Assembly (NCBI GenBank): GCA_035772785.1
Contig: JAOCPU010000064.1
Coordinates: 62,001-126,000, forward strand
DNA length: 64,000 nt
DNA from: Phlebiopsis flavidoalba
Lineage: Eukaryota; Basidiomycota; Agaricomycetes; Polyporales; Phanerochaetaceae
Reading direction: 5' to 3'
Below the pieces are notes generated by a model that had not been told where the DNA came from, made no database searches, and saw only the letters and a list, made by a program, of their open reading frames with translations. How positions within the stretch are numbered: position 1 is the stretch's first letter; every line of letters begins with the position of its first letter. Shown piece by piece: positions 11,091-23,123 of this stretch. Made by a program: the position numbers and the translations under genes.

Positions 11091-12730
11091 GTGCATCGAA
11101 GTAGCTCGGTGCCTTCATCTGGAGCACAAAGTCCTGAGCAGCGCTGCGACGGCGACGTATGACAGTAGTCAACGACAGTTCGTCTCTGGTGTTCGCGCCG
11201 GTCGGGAGCGAAATTTTGACGACTTCTGCCAGGGTAACTGGCTGCTTGGAGTCGAAACTCATTGGGGTTTGAAGGAGTCGTCCGAGGGTGTGCGGCGAGT
11301 AGAACTTGAGTCTCATGTGGGATATTCGTGAGCGTCGTGTTCCGCCGTGTGAGACCTTGCGTCCTGCGTTTGAAGCCGAAGACCGATGGAGTCCCGCCAT
11401 CTTCTTTCGAGAAAAATCGCACGACCAGGCCAAGAGCTCGCCTAGTCGATCGTATCTAATCTAGCGTCGTTAGCTGAGCACACAATCACCACGGTTGAGT
11501 AACGCCACCTTGGCGTATGCCGTTACAGTAGATATAACGAGCCACCCCCCGCTGTGGTGAATCCAACTATGCGATTCGGTGAGTAAAGCCGCGCACTTGT
11601 ATCGAAATTGAACACACCAAGTGGCCTTAGCGTCGTGAGGGATAACTCGACTCTATCTCACGCCCTTTCGCCCGGGGAATGCGCCATTAAGACGAACGAC
11701 CGTCCTAGGCGCAAGCGTTCCTTCGCGTTAGATAGTCGGGATCCGGTGGTGCAAGTAGATCGAGAGATTAGAGACCATGGCGTCAGAACCAGAATTCTCG
11801 GTCGCCGAGTGCGCCGCGTCGTGGGTGATGATTTTTGTGGTTCGCGAGTGCTGACGAGTTTCCGTTTTCTTCTCTTTCACGACGACGATATAATGATAAC
11901 GCTGCGCTGCTCGTACAGCTGACCTATGGGTGAGCTAAGGCGGGACGTCAGTATTCAAGCCAAGACTGGTAAGACAGTGCGTACCGCTGGCCCTGTGTGC
12001 TGCTCCCGAGCTCTCCGAGCTCCTCAATTGGAGTTGTGACAAATCCAATCCTTCAGTGGGGAGTTGTGACAAATCCAATCCTTTAGTGGGAATGGATTCG
12101 AGTTTTGAAGAGGAGGAACCGAGGCTGTGTGGATTAGAGAATAGTCTACTACCACTGATGTGCATGGAACTCACTCGAGTATAGCTCGGGCACCGACCCT
12201 CCCTCAAGGTGGTGCTGAGAGCATTCTCATTGGTCAAGCGACCGATGTATACTCAGACCGCTGCTAGCTGCGCAAATGGTGGGACGGGCCCATCGCGATG
12301 AGCCCAGTCCGAGCCGTTTCGTAAGGGGTGCCAGGAGAGCAAACCGAGCTCTCGCGCAGCGACCGAAGTCTGAGCCATTGATTTGAATAGGGAGTGACGT
12401 GAATTAAAGTCAAGAAGCCGCGTCAAATTCGCTCTTGGGGCGTAGCAGTATGGCGGGGGCGAGAGAATTGGCGGCGGAACGGAGCACCTTGAATCGCCCT
12501 GGACGTGTCGAGGAGCGGGCACATATCGGCGCAGAGAATTGCGAGGAGCAAGTGTCGAATGACAGACGTGCTGACTGAAGGCTCCAGGGCAAGTTTAATA
12601 TTAATGACGAGGGAATGAATGACGAGGGGATGACGATAGTGATAGAGACACGGACACAGGAAAAGAAAAGGCCAAGCGCCGGCACTGAGAATGGCATGCG
12701 GGGGCTTCTGAAACTAACGATCACAAACAC
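11091..12730 (-). CDS. Third unit gene, first copy in unit B (unknown function, spliced)
   Basis: The minus-strand block matches 42440-44180 of unit C. A pyrimidine-rich leader (12730-12400) is followed by 'RELGLLSWHPLRNGSDWAHR' near 12350, then an exon-like stretch 12237-11935 beginning 'VSSMHISGSRLF', with an internal 30-bp duplication. Near 11740-11680 it shares a stretch with 43316-43400. At 11380-11160 'FYSPHTLGR' and 'LAEVV' match 'FYSPYTLGRSL' and 'LAEVVHSLAPTGP' of unit C. The reading frame cannot be followed throughout. No family is recognised. The block ends where a second partial copy begins, so this unit carries the gene twice. Confidence 0.4.
12031..12090. repeat. 30-bp direct tandem duplication
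   Basis: Two adjacent 30-bp copies beginning GAGTTGTGACAAATCCAATC differ at one base (CTTCAG versus CTTTAG). Read on the minus strand they add ten residues twice (GLDLSQLPT-type) without changing the frame. The other units have only single or diverged sequence here. Confidence 0.9.
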
Positions 12731-13149
12731 CGTTTAGTACCAGTGCTACTCAGGAGCGCATCGGCCGCACTGTCGGCGTTTAGGAACCACGAGGCGCGTA
12801 CGATTAAAGCTGACCTTCTCTCAGGGGAATGAATATTGTTCATGATTCTAGCTATTATTTCGTATAATACACGTGATGGCCTGTAAAGTATCTCTCAGAC
12901 CGAGCGGAGAGTCTGCGACCGCGGTGGTCATCCAACGGTGTCACCGGCTAGGGCGTTGCTGTAGAAGGGACATATGTAGAAAGCTTGACACGTAGTTAAT
13001 ACAAGATCCTAGGTCCTGCGAGACCAAACCGTACGCACCGCGGGGACGCTGAACGGAAGCCAGCTTGTACTGAGTTTCGTGGGAAGTCTGAGAGGTATCC
13101 GAGTCAGCCCTGCTGCTTCAGCCTAGGGGCTTTCGTGCCGAAAACTGAT

Positions 13150-14375
13150 CTAGCGAGGCCGGTAAGTGAGTATATGCGGCCTTTCGCGACCAGGGAGACT
13201 CACCAGAGCTGAGCGATGGGCGAGCCGACGAATGACGTCGACTTCATGGACCCTGGCACGATAACCCACGGCAGGCGACGAGTTTTTCGGCCTCGCCGTG
13301 CGAGATTCTGTGGATGTGGCGGCAGTCGCAGTGTCCATAGTTCGTGTGATCGGGCACGAAGTGCAAGGTCGAAGCCTTGGGCGCTGTCGGCTCTTGGGAT
13401 GTGGGGGCAATATCGACGAGGATCGAGCAAGGGGTGTTGAGGCCCTTGAAAGAGTGTGGGCCGGGCTTTTCGGATATGGGGCCATGGGTGACTGTGCAGA
13501 GGGCCGAGTCGATGGGGCCGACGTCACGAGAGAAGCGCCACGAATGCATTCGATTGGCCCATCGACGTGCTTCATGGCCTGGGCAATGGTCGCATGCGAC
13601 ATAGTGTCGAGTCGAGGCGCACCAAGGAGCCCTTGTCCAGTCAGCGAGTCGACGATCGATGCCGCCTGTAGTGGATCCGAGCGGGCCCGTTCGAGGAAAC
13701 GATGGCTGGTCCCGGTGGACTTGCCGCCGAGAAGACGTCCGGGGAAGGCGCAGAGAATCACCGTTGACAACGCAGTTTGTGGTCCCTGTTGTTTGACGCG
13801 AGTGGCGTGTCCCCACCGAAGGGATGGGGCGAAAGGGTGACGAAGGAATGTCCGATTGACAGCCAACACGCTGAGAAGGCTCAGGTCAGTATACGTGCGC
13901 GATGTGATGCTAGGAAGCACGCACCGCGAGCCCAAGCCCTCGATCTCGAGCCTCCCTTAGCCTCTCTGTCCGCCCCACTACGTCTTCCGAGCCACGCTGG
14001 GGTGAACTGACACGGCCCATCGAGTGACTTGCAGGGGGTCGTCCCATAAGGCGACTTTTCATCGGCTCCCCATGGGTATAGCCGCAGCGTTTCCGCTGTG
14101 ATGACCGAGGAAGACGGAATCCTTGACAATCGCATGGCCCCGGTGCTCCTGCTTCGGCAGGGTGAGGCACCCATGTGCCTATCAATCACTCGATGAGTGG
14201 TAGGACCCCAGCAGACGTCGCGTCCCCGAGGTATCTGGGCGAAAGCGTCCGTAGTTTTGACGGGAGCCAGACGACGGTCGTGGAAGGACAACATCACTCG
14301 CGCATTCGTGGACGTAGTTGGCGTTCGCCGAGTGGGGTGCTATCCGTTCGCCCATCTTAAAGCTTGACTAGCCAT
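13150..14375 (-). CDS. DSLTGQ unit gene, copy B (unknown function)
   Basis: The expected start is the ATG at 14375 (context CCCATGGCTAGTC), after a pyrimidine-rich leader, 225 bp from the divergent KLLKQ start at 14600. The main open part, 13935-13150 (261 codons), contains 'RFLERARSDPLQAASIVDSL', 'TGQGLLGAPRLDTMSHATIA', 'QAMKHVDGPIECIRG' and near the end 'SLPGRERPHILTYRPR'. The same frame is kept in unit D ('SIVDSPTGQGLLGALDST') and in fragments in A and C. Conservation across copies at this level supports coding. I know no family for it. An alternative frame gives a CxxC-like 'ACDHC', but the rest of a zinc-cluster pattern is absent. Confidence 0.45.
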
Positions 14376-14599
14376 GGGCGTCGGACGAGCGTGGTTGTCC
14401 AGTCGTATGCCGGGTTCTGGAGAAATGACGACAGCGTGCGTGAGCGGAGCCGACGGAGATACGGCAAGTGAAATAAGAGGCTTGTCCGTGTGTTCTCCGA
14501 GTGTTATGGAGAATAGTGAGCAGAGGGTTGTGAAAAGACCGCGAGGACTTGCGACGGGGATGACGGTCAAGGAGCCAGAGTGAACGTTCCTAAAATGGC

Positions 14600-16050
14600 A
14601 TGCAGAAGCTTCTGAAACAAACAGCGACAAATAGTGGCGCGCGTCGGCGGCTCGGAGTCGGGCCGCCTTTTGCGCTCTTCTCGTACTACCAGTTGCTATT
14701 TCCCAATTTACTCGCTTTCTCATCGACTCGATCGAGCGCATTCAAACGAAGCCTACTGCACGGCCTGAACCAACTCATTAGAGGGAGACCTCTCGAATTT
14801 CCCTGAGGGCAAGACTCAGTTCGTCCAAGGATCCGCTGGCTATCGCCACTACCCGTACCCGCCGTACGCCTCCCTGCCGCAAAAACGGCGACGCACGTTG
14901 CGTGAAGTAGCGTGGAAATGGTAACGCCTAGTGTATCTGCAGACGGTAGTCGCAAAGCGACTACTCTACGGTTCGCCAACGGTGCGTGGTCCTCGCGTCC
15001 CCATCCTGCGAACCCGGCGACCTCTACAACTGATTGATCCCAATAGATTTTTTGTGCTTACGCTTCCACTGTGGGGGTCATTTGGAGCATTGTAAACTCT
15101 GTATGTACGGCCCCGTTCAAGGTTCGCTATGGGGTGTATGAAGGCAAGTACGCTCGACTTTCTTCCTCCACAGAATTGAGCCCGAAGGGATTTTCAGAAC
15201 GCGATTTCAGGCCCCATCCAGCTACTTCAAGCTCAATTAATGTGATACACAGTGTCTTCATGAATGGTACGTCCGCGTTGTCGATTGGGAGGCAGTGGTC
15301 ACCGGTCGCTGACCTCCTTGTGATAGTTAACGCGTCGTGTATCAAATCACGACTCGATCACGACGACTCGTGAGTTTCTAGGCTCAATAATTTGGCTACG
15401 TGCTAATATTGACGGAACCTCTCAGATCTTTTCGAGCTCCGCCCTCTACGTGACGCGTGCGTACGTGAGAGCCCTGCAAAGCCTTGCGTCAGATGTCAGA
15501 CTCGGATCGGTAGGTCACTACTTCTAACAACCAATTTTCACTCAGCTCGCCCTGTCATTTCCCTCGCAGAGGTGACGTTCGAACTCGAACACCGAGATAG
15601 GCACACCGCCATCGGAGACTGATCAGTGTCACGATCGGACGCCTGAGCGAGCACGCGCAACCTGAATCGCGAGAAAACGATAGCGGGATCGTTGTGTCGC
15701 TGAGGCTCTGCAGTTCTCGTAGATACATACGCTGGTGAACGCATGGAGCCGATTGGTGGGTACATACCACACGAACCTCTGCCTCGCGACTTCGACTGAC
15801 CCAACCCGTCTCTAGTCCTCTCATCTTATGAAAGATCGCATTGCGCCGCCAAACAACTGTGATTGCGGCCAGCATAACACGGTGTTCAATTTCCCATACC
15901 CAATGGTTTTGCAACAAGGCGCACATCCTTCTTGGCGTAGTCTGATGAGAGGCAAACCAAGGGCCGCGAAATTTTGGTAAGGCTTACTCCTTCCTAGGTA
16001 TGCAGCTCTACGACTGGCACTATCACTCGTGCGCTCCGTGATCAAATATC
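14600..16050 (+). CDS. KLLKQ unit gene, copy B (convergent to NLR B, multi-exon)
   Basis: The first ORF, 14600-14806, starts 'MQKLLKQTATNSGARR' and reads 'GVGPPFALFS' and 'RGRPLEFP'. Copies C, D and E start 'MRKLLKQ' at the same place. Further coding-like stretches follow at 15071-15373 ('YEGKYARLSSST', 'SPKGFSERDFRP'), and splice-donor-like GTAAGT/GTGAGT sites recur at equal places in other units. The product is basic at its N-terminus. No family is recognised. It runs toward the NLR of its own unit and away from the DSLTGQ gene, with which it may share a promoter. Confidence 0.4.
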
Positions 16051-16328
16051 CTTGCTCGATTATAGAACACTACCACTCCAAGTGGATTCCATGACATCGG
16101 AGAGCAGATAGAACTTGAGCAATAGTACACATCACACGGTCTAAATGATGTCAACCTAACTGAGCTGTAACTGTGTCGGAGACTTACAGTACATTATTTG
16201 TGTTGATTGTAGTGTTGTAGGACGCAATGTCAGAATAATAGTATTTTCAATTAATGTTGGACACTGTAACATCCGCTAGTATGTAGTCTGTGTCAACATA
16301 TCAAGGTCAAGTATCTGACACATAGTTG

Positions 16329-19300
16329 TTATTTCTTCAACTCATCATCGGAATTGCCGGAATCTGACTCACTGTCTGAGTTTCCTTCATCTCTCCACTC
16401 TAGAAAATACCAGAACTCCTCGACGCCATTCTCTTTAATCTTCCGCGCCAAATCTTCATGCATGGCATACCACCGTTCAAGATCCTCCTGCCTTACAGTT
16501 TCCTCCTCGTCATCGGCTTGCCTGTAGCTGGATGGCAGCTGCTTGTTGATTTCAGACAGCTTCTCCTTGAATTCGGACGCCTGAATAAGCGGTATTGGGA
16601 CGTCTACCGCTGTGGGGTTTGTACGCCCAAGTGCGCGATTTTGCTTTTCCACCATTGACAGCTGTAGAGTATAAATCGATTGTACAGGGAGTCAGCGTCC
16701 CGCGTATTCAGGTCCAGAGCCTATGTGTGTGCTAGATCAGATATTGGCTAGAATCCTAGTTAGTGGAATAGATTTATTACTTGAAATTTCCGCAAGGCAA
16801 TGGCAAGGTGGCCTATGTAGCCTCTGGCTATGCCTGTGGCCAAAAGTCCTCTAGTCACTAGAATTAGCTTTTTGATCAAATATGCTCTGGCCTGGTCAAC
16901 TCACAAGATCCAATGTCAAGATTGTGGCCCGACAGATGGCCATCGTGTGATGCTCTGATACACAAGCATCGGGGGCCCATCTCGGAAACAAATGCTGGCA
17001 TCTCAGAGAAATCAGAGTAACATAAATCGAAGAAACTATGATATGTAAGATCTTGCAGAGCTTCTTCAAAATTGGCCCGACGCATCACGTCAGGACCCTG
17101 GCAAGATCTGATAACCTTGCAGCTCTCATTCCAGCCCTCAAAGGTGGTGATTCGAAGGAGGGCAGAACCCAGATGACTCTTCCACGTGTCTTCATTCACA
17201 TGGTAGAGGGACGTCGAGCAGCGCTCCCGGTCAATGAGGAACTCCTGGACAGAAGCATGAATCGGATAGATCTTGCCTTTGTTGTCAGTTCGAATGATCG
17301 AGCGGAGCCGGTCAAATGACTGGGTGACATCTTCATAGGTGAGATCAGGGTAAAAGAAGCCTACGACCATGACCGGAGCGACGCCAAGTTTGAGAATGAG
17401 GCGCCAGTAAGCAATTGTGCCAAGGATGAGAGAAACTCTCTTACGGCGGGCCTCTGTGGCCCGGGTTAACTCTCTTGAAGGGAAAGCAGATTCGAGGACC
17501 TGCAGGTAGAGTGCATCCAACGGAGACTTGGAATCTTCTCCGCTGGCATCCAGGTGTGGGCGAAACAGCGACTGGAATTGTTCCTCGGGATGGTCATGGA
17601 ATGTATCCAGAAAGCGAACGGCCACGCGTGCGTAGATGAATAGGCCACCAGCCTGCTCGACGAGTTTCGAGAGAGAGAGCGGGGATTTCTCTGAATGTAC
17701 TCGCCATACCCCGGGAGCTTCGGTATAGTCTCTCGAAGGTAGTGTCCGACATCCTGTTCTGATTCCTTGATTGTGCTGTTCAAGTCATGATGGCTGACGA
17801 GTGGATGAGAGGCGAGTGAATTTGAGATGTGTAGGTCAGGTCGGGAAGCAACGTAGATGTACACAGCCAGGGAATCTCGTGCGTGAGGCGGAGGAGTTGC
17901 CGTAATATCACGGGGACGGATTCGCGGTCCCGGCATTCGTCTAGGCCGTCGACGATGATTACAAGGGAATGAGGAAGTGGATTGGACTTGGCGACTTCGC
18001 GAAGGGGTGTCTGGATCAAGTTCTCGAATGCGTACTCCATGAGTTGTTCGTTGCCTTGATCGAGAAACTCTCGCATGGCATTCAAAACATGAGGGCGAAG
18101 TTGGGGGTGGAACAGGGCTAGCTGGCGTGCAAGAGTGGGGAAGAAGAGTCGGGCTGAAGCGAGGTCGCCACTGCCGCGGACGAAGAAAAAGGAAGCGCCG
18201 AGAGGGGTATGACCAGCCGCTGCGAGACGTTTGCAGAGCTGGTATGAGACCACGGATTTGCCGATCCCTGGCCCGCCGCTGAGCCAGTAGAATTGTTTTG
18301 GGGTTTCCGTCGGGGAAGTGTTGCCAGACGACCAGCGTAACAGTTCCTCCAAGAGCCCTTTGCGAGTCCCTTCCATGAACTCGGGTCTTCGGTTCGGGGG
18401 ACGGAACGATATCCCGCGTTTGGCGTGCAAGATCTTATCAATGACTCGCTGCTCCTCTACGCAAAGCACATCCGACGTTCAATATTTTGAGCTCAGGCAC
18501 CAACGGATGATGCACTCACCCGCCACCCGATCTCTCTCAGCTGCGTCGGCAAGCTCCTTCCGCATGGTCTGGTATTTGTCAATACCATATCTGTCTCGGA
18601 GTATTCAACGTACCTTGGTATCACTAATTACGGTCGTCACGATTGCTTCAATCGCTTGCCCGATTGGTCCAGCTTGTGACACTCAGTGAGCCGGATATCG
18701 CGATAGTAAGCATAACGACACACCTTGAACTCCTCAAGTGTGTCGTGTAGTTCCTTGCTCATCTCATTCAAAGTATCCTCGTTGTGCTTCGCGAAGAATA
18801 GGCGTTTGAACGCGCCACGAAAGCCGGGGCCTCCCTTCAAAGGTTTCGCTCGCTCAATCTGAGAAACAGTACTAGTTCAATGCGACTCGTCAAAATCATA
18901 CGCCACACGCCACAAGAATTGGGGTATCGTGTCACCTCTTGAGCTTTTCCAAACGTTCTTGAAGCTCCGCCCAATCTGAACTCGCCGACCCCGACTTGTC
19001 CCTTTGCATCACGGTTGTTTTCCATCATATCCATAGCCTTGATCCTCTCCATCATTCTCTCCAGCGAGTGCACCAGCCTCGCGACCTTCTGGGTGAACTC
19101 TCTGGAAGCCTTGCTGTTCACCCGGGAAGTCTACAGCATCGATCGAGGTCAGTGATAGCAGGGGACGGGATGAAATCATCCAACAATACCTGGATCTGCT
19201 CAAACGACGGTTTTGAGACCCTTAGCTACGAGAGAGAGGTTGGGAATGTGGGGCAGAAGTGGAAGAAGGTCCTCGAGTTTCCCGAGGACAGTGATAATAT

Positions 19301-19434
19301 GCCCTAGGCTGGCGTCGATGATTTTGTCGCGCTTTCCTCCCCGCGTGCTTCCAGTATCGTTTGGCGCAGAATCGGAATCGGGACCCGCAGGGGTGGTGGA
19401 GGTCTTCGCCCCAAGAGGCTCGCCGAGACGACAT
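16329..19434 (-). CDS. NLR (NACHT NTPase) with MLKL/HeLo-like N-terminus, copy B
   Basis: One of the two best-preserved of the five NLRs, read on the minus strand from ATG 19434. Exons 1-4 (19434 to about 18605) give an all-helical N-terminus: 'IIDASLGHIITVLGKLED', 'LVAKGLKTVVEQIQ', 'ASREFTQKVARLVHSL', 'LKGGPGFRGAFKRLFFAK'. This pattern fits the four-helix-bundle cell-death domain common on Agaricomycete NLRs. The NACHT exon is open 229 codons from 18469: Walker A GGPGIGKS (18254-18277), 'FFFVRGSGDLASARLFF', Walker B LVIIVDGLDEC (17933-17965). After a frame step near 17870 the C-terminal half of NACHT is open again at 17625-16876. A 70-nt exon (16781-16850) reads 'GLLATGIARGYIGHLAIAL'. The last exon carries 'CQWWKSK', 'EDLARKIKENGVEEFWY' and an acidic end 'SDSESDSGNSDDELKK'. 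No C-terminal repeats are seen. Known NLRs of this kind trigger regulated cell death on sensing non-self; that role is inferred here. Confidence 0.88.
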
Positions 19435-20430
19435 GCTGAGAGCGTTGGGAAGCAGTCGAGAAGTAGTATACGAGTAACTAATAGTGGAACAGGAGATGGG
19501 CCAGTGGGGCAGTCGGAGATACGTGCACTTGCCTCGTTCCAGTCGCGCCGCCTTCGCGTGGCAGGCTGATCCATCCCAAGAGAGTTACGGACCGCCACAC
19601 TGTCGACGCATATGCTATATTCCATTCCGCACGCCCGGGAGACGTGTCAGGCAGCACCGGGAGCACAGCCCCCACAGCCCGGGCTGACGGCTATTGGAAA
19701 GGGCTTGCCCCCCCCCTGCTGACAAGAGACTGCGTCCGATAACTATGCATAGCCGAGTTGTCAGTAGAAAGCCTCGAAAGGAATTTTTGCAGTCACCATT
19801 GAACGATCCGACTACCAAGGAATTTCCTGGAAAGCAGATATCGAGGTGTCGGTCAATATCTCGAGGCCGCCCGGAGTGTCCCACGACAGTCCCTCCGGTG
19901 TACCCTGTGTGCCGGTACTGCATTGTCCACAATACAACGTTTGTAACCCATCTTCCAGGCAACAGGGGATAATTGGTTCTATTGGACAACCGTTTGAACC
20001 TGGAATACTACAAACGAGTCGTTGAGGATCATTGCGCACGGAAATTGCGTGAGACACCCTCGATTATTCCTCCGCGAGAAAAGGCTCTACACGCGGCATG
20101 AGCGTTGAGATCCTCAGAACAGTGCTTGCAAACTTACCAACCAGATATCTCGCTGGGCCGACCAGCCTCAAATTCCCAGTGAGGATGCATCGCTCGCGGT
20201 GGAGGCAAATTCGTATGAAAACGCGTGGTCTTGACGCTCCGACAATCCTTTCCGAGCGCACGGGACCCTTTGCGAGTTCAAATCCATGGCAGTCATGCTG
20301 AGTGGGTCATTGTGTCCAACAACGCACCTTCGAGTCGCGCTCGCCCGGCCAATCTGAGAGAGCAGTCGAGTGATAATCAGACCGCGCCACTGATTAGATG
20401 GCCGGCCCTACATGATTGTATACAGTGCCC
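19435..20430 (-). promoter_or_regulatory. Upstream leader of NLR B and remnant of the preceding unit
   Basis: The minus-strand sequence matches 54170-55314 of unit D: first the tail of the third-gene block ('CTCTCTCAGATTGGCCG', near 20340), then 'GGTAAGTTTGCAAGC' (near 20135), then the conserved leader to the NLR ATG. Similarity stops at about 20430, which I take as the inner border of the left array. Confidence 0.6.
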
Positions 20431-21780
20431 TTTACAACCCCAATCGAGGTATCGCATGTGTGCAGTGCGAGAAGAGAACTGGCGAGAAGGTTCATTGAAA
20501 CGCAAGGTAATGTCAATAGTCGCGAACCATTCAAGTTTTCGTGGCAATGTTCGAGGTTCGTTTGGTCGTCACACGCAGCCATAGCTGACGATGAGTGGGA
20601 GAATCAGCGTCCAATTGATCCAACAACTTCACATGCGGTTATCTGTGCCTAGTAGCGTGGTTCGTGAATTTTAACTACCAGACTGTGAGATGTTTACATC
20701 AGTGGTCGGATAAGGAGCTAATATAGCTAGTGGTGCGTACCATGAAGGACTTAAGTCCAGATCCAGAGTCCCCCTAATCTACCCCCAGTGCGTTATGTTT
20801 GCGACCTCGTTTCGAAGTCAAGGGCGGGACGTGGATGCTGCAGACGTTATCAACTTTTTACCCCACGAGTACGAGTTAGACTCACACGCGTGGACCCATG
20901 CCGTCTTTTCCTATGAAATGTGCGCACCGCTTAGAGGGATACAACCAGAGCACATACTCAGACGGTTCCTTATGCTCACCAGACTTTCAGGGTTCTAAGT
21001 CTCTATAGGCTGTTTTCATTCCCTCGTCACCCATATCCAAGGATCTCATGACGCCTGGAGAGCTAGGATACAGTTCATGAGCAGGTGTAAGATAAGCTGA
21101 TACGGGAATGGCCATTAGCAGCCAAGACGTGGGGTTTTCCTTCAAGCCCGAGATAGGTCGTGGTTTATACGCGGGCATATTGCGCCACAGCCCTATCAAT
21201 TGTATCGTGGCTTGAGCGAATTGTCTAGTAATTGACCGCAGTGAAGACCATCGACGGTGACGAAAGGCAGTTTTGAAGCGTCCGGAGCGTTGAGATTCGA
21301 GGACTTCGATGTAGTCCTTCTGGGTCGGTAAGGCCGGGGAACGATCCGCGAAGCCCCAAGTTTGGCGAATGCTCGAGCGCGCGTCATGACCATGGGGATA
21401 AATTATGCATGTATGCCAGCGTAACAAGAAAGACTGGTTTCTGTGGGCATCGTCCAAGTCAGCCTAGAGCTCGTTGCCAAATTTGGTATGCAGCAGCCCT
21501 CGATCCAAACAGCTACAAATAGCCCCGGCGCGTTCAAAGTTCGGATTTCCTGCGATCCCTCTCCCTTGACTCTCTCATTCTCTCTCATTCTCACTTTCTT
21601 TCATCAGGCTGTCCGAATCAAATCCTCGTTTGATAACAGGAATATAGGCATTGATAACTCACAGTTTTTCAGATCTCTCAGCGCTATCACTACACTTCCC
21701 CCACCTCAGGCCTCAAGACCGTTACAAGAGGTCATGTCGGCCCCAACTTGAAGAACGTTTGTCGCGGGTTCGATCCCCGG
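20431..21780. other. Array border region, no recognisable gene
   Basis: Single-copy sequence between the left array and the first island gene. A 156-codon open frame on the minus strand (21457-20987) and a shorter one on the plus strand (20795-20998) resemble nothing I know. From 21540 to 21600 the plus strand is pyrimidine-rich. Confidence 0.45.
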
Positions 21781-21821
21781 CCCTTGCCGTAGCGAGCTCA
21801 TTTGTTTTTAGGTCCAGGCGG

Positions 21822-21829
21822 TATATAAA
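21822..21829 (+). promoter_or_regulatory. TATA box (TATATAAA)
   Basis: A consensus TATATAAA lies 62 bp upstream of the ATG at 21891, in a GC-rich stretch. This is the only strong TATA box I noted near a gene start. It fits the following gene in position and strand. Confidence 0.8.
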
Positions 21830-21890
21830 GGGCGGGGCCCCCGAGGCCTCCACGTCAGTCCCCACTCCCCACTCACCCCAGCATTTGCGG

Positions 21891-23058
21891 ATGGATCTCT
21901 CGCAGGCACTCTGCCAGGCAGCAGAGGCCCTCGCCGCCGCACAGCTGCCCACACCCTCGGCGTCACCACGTGCCCGTGCTCGCTGGGTAGAACTCCTCGA
22001 CGCCGCTGCCGTTCTCGCCCCCGCCCTCGACCGCGTGCTCGCCGCGACGACGGCGACAACGACAACTCTTCCGGCTTGCCCTCTACTGGCGGCGGCAGCG
22101 GCAGGCCGTCGTCGCTCTAGCAGTGACTCTGCCACTAACGGCGTCGCCGCCCGCGTCGATCGGATCGTTGACGCTTTCGACCTCGACGCCCTCGAACCAG
22201 AAGACGCGTACACCGTCATCGCCGGCACCCTCCACCACGGCAAACGCAGTCAAGTTGAAGACGGCGCCCTCCGTGTGCTCTGTCGCGGTTACGCCTTGCC
22301 GCTCCATTACAACTAGGTGCGCCCGCACCCGCTGGTTTGCTCGCAGCGCTCACGTCGCACGCATATAGCCCGTTCTGCTCCAGCCCCTAAAAGGACCCGT
22401 CACTCCCGTCACTATCCTCTGTCAGCAGTTTGTTGCCACCGACCGCCTAGTCGGCTTTGCCGCCCGCCTTCGCCAACGGCACTCTAATCTCGCGCACCAC
22501 CCCCACCGCCAGCGCCGCCTCCTGGGCCCACCACGTCCTCTGCCAAATCGAGGGCCCTCAAGTTTGCCCTCGACTGGAACTCCTTCGGCGGCACAGGATC
22601 TCACGCCCTCAAATCCCAGTTTTATCAAGATGTCTTTGCCGCTACCCACCAAGGCGGCGACTACCGAGCCTGGAAGCGCAACATCGCAGAGCCTGCTGTG
22701 ACCGGCCGCAATCGTCTGCTCACCCTATACCAAACCGTAAAGCAGTCTCCTGTTCTCTCCCTCGTTTCTCTCACCTTGCCTTGCCCAGTTTGGCGCAGCC
22801 GTGCTCATCGACTCGGTCTGGTCAGTCAGCCATCTCGCCGCAGCCACGCGTTCCTTCGCCTCGCTCCTCGATCTGGTTATCCAATGCGTCCCTGAATCTC
22901 TTCCGGACCCCGACGAAGGCAACAAAGGCGACAATGGTCCTCCTCTCGCGGCCCATACCCTTGCCATGCGTCATGCGGACAGCAGCGGTGTGCTCTCGGG
23001 CGCCATCGAGGCCCTCGCAGGCGACGCTGTGCGCGCCTTTGTGCTGAGAGCTTTTTAG
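21891..23058 (+). CDS. Conserved-looking protein of unknown function, three exons
   Basis: Exon 1 from ATG 21891 is open to about 22316 ('MDLSQALCQAAEALAAAQLP', alanine-rich helices, 'LEPEDAYTVIAGTLHHGK'). A putative intron follows from about 22318 to 22430. Exon 2 reads 'QFVATDRLVGFAARLRQ', then by frame steps 'TASAASWAHHVLCQIEG', 'FALDWNSFGGTGSHALKSQF' and 'YRAWKRNIAEPAVTGRN'. An intron from GTAAAG (22737) to GCCCAG (22788) leads to exon 3, 'FGAAVLIDSVWSVSHLAAAT' to 'GDAVRAFVLRAF' and a TAG at 23056-23058. Codon use is GC-rich and fits a real gene. At least two single-base shifts occur in exon 2. I do not recognise the family; no enzyme motif, signal peptide or membrane segment is evident. 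It has its own TATA box. Confidence 0.6.
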
Positions 23059-23123
23059 AAATATACCCTCCAAAGTGCATACAAAGAGGACCGTAGATTA
23101 TTTGCTACATATGACCGCATATA

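Larger units (their letters stand above)
8722..19434 (-). repeat. NLR repeat unit B (complete, minus strand)
   Basis: A complete unit from the start of NLR B to just before the start of NLR A, 10713 bp. The order on the minus strand is NLR B, KLLKQ block (convergent), DSLTGQ gene, third-gene block, leader of NLR A. It is 0.6-0.8 kb longer than units C and D because the third-gene block seems partly duplicated. The conserved splice-donor context 'GTGAGTTC.ATG.ACAT' occurs near 12160 and again near 10935. Confidence 0.8.

Noticed and set aside
21700..21800. A tRNA-like B box (GGTTCGATCCC) near 21766
   Set aside because: No matching A box, and no acceptor or anticodon stem can be folded upstream at the right distance on either strand. 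At most it is a decayed tRNA or SINE fragment.
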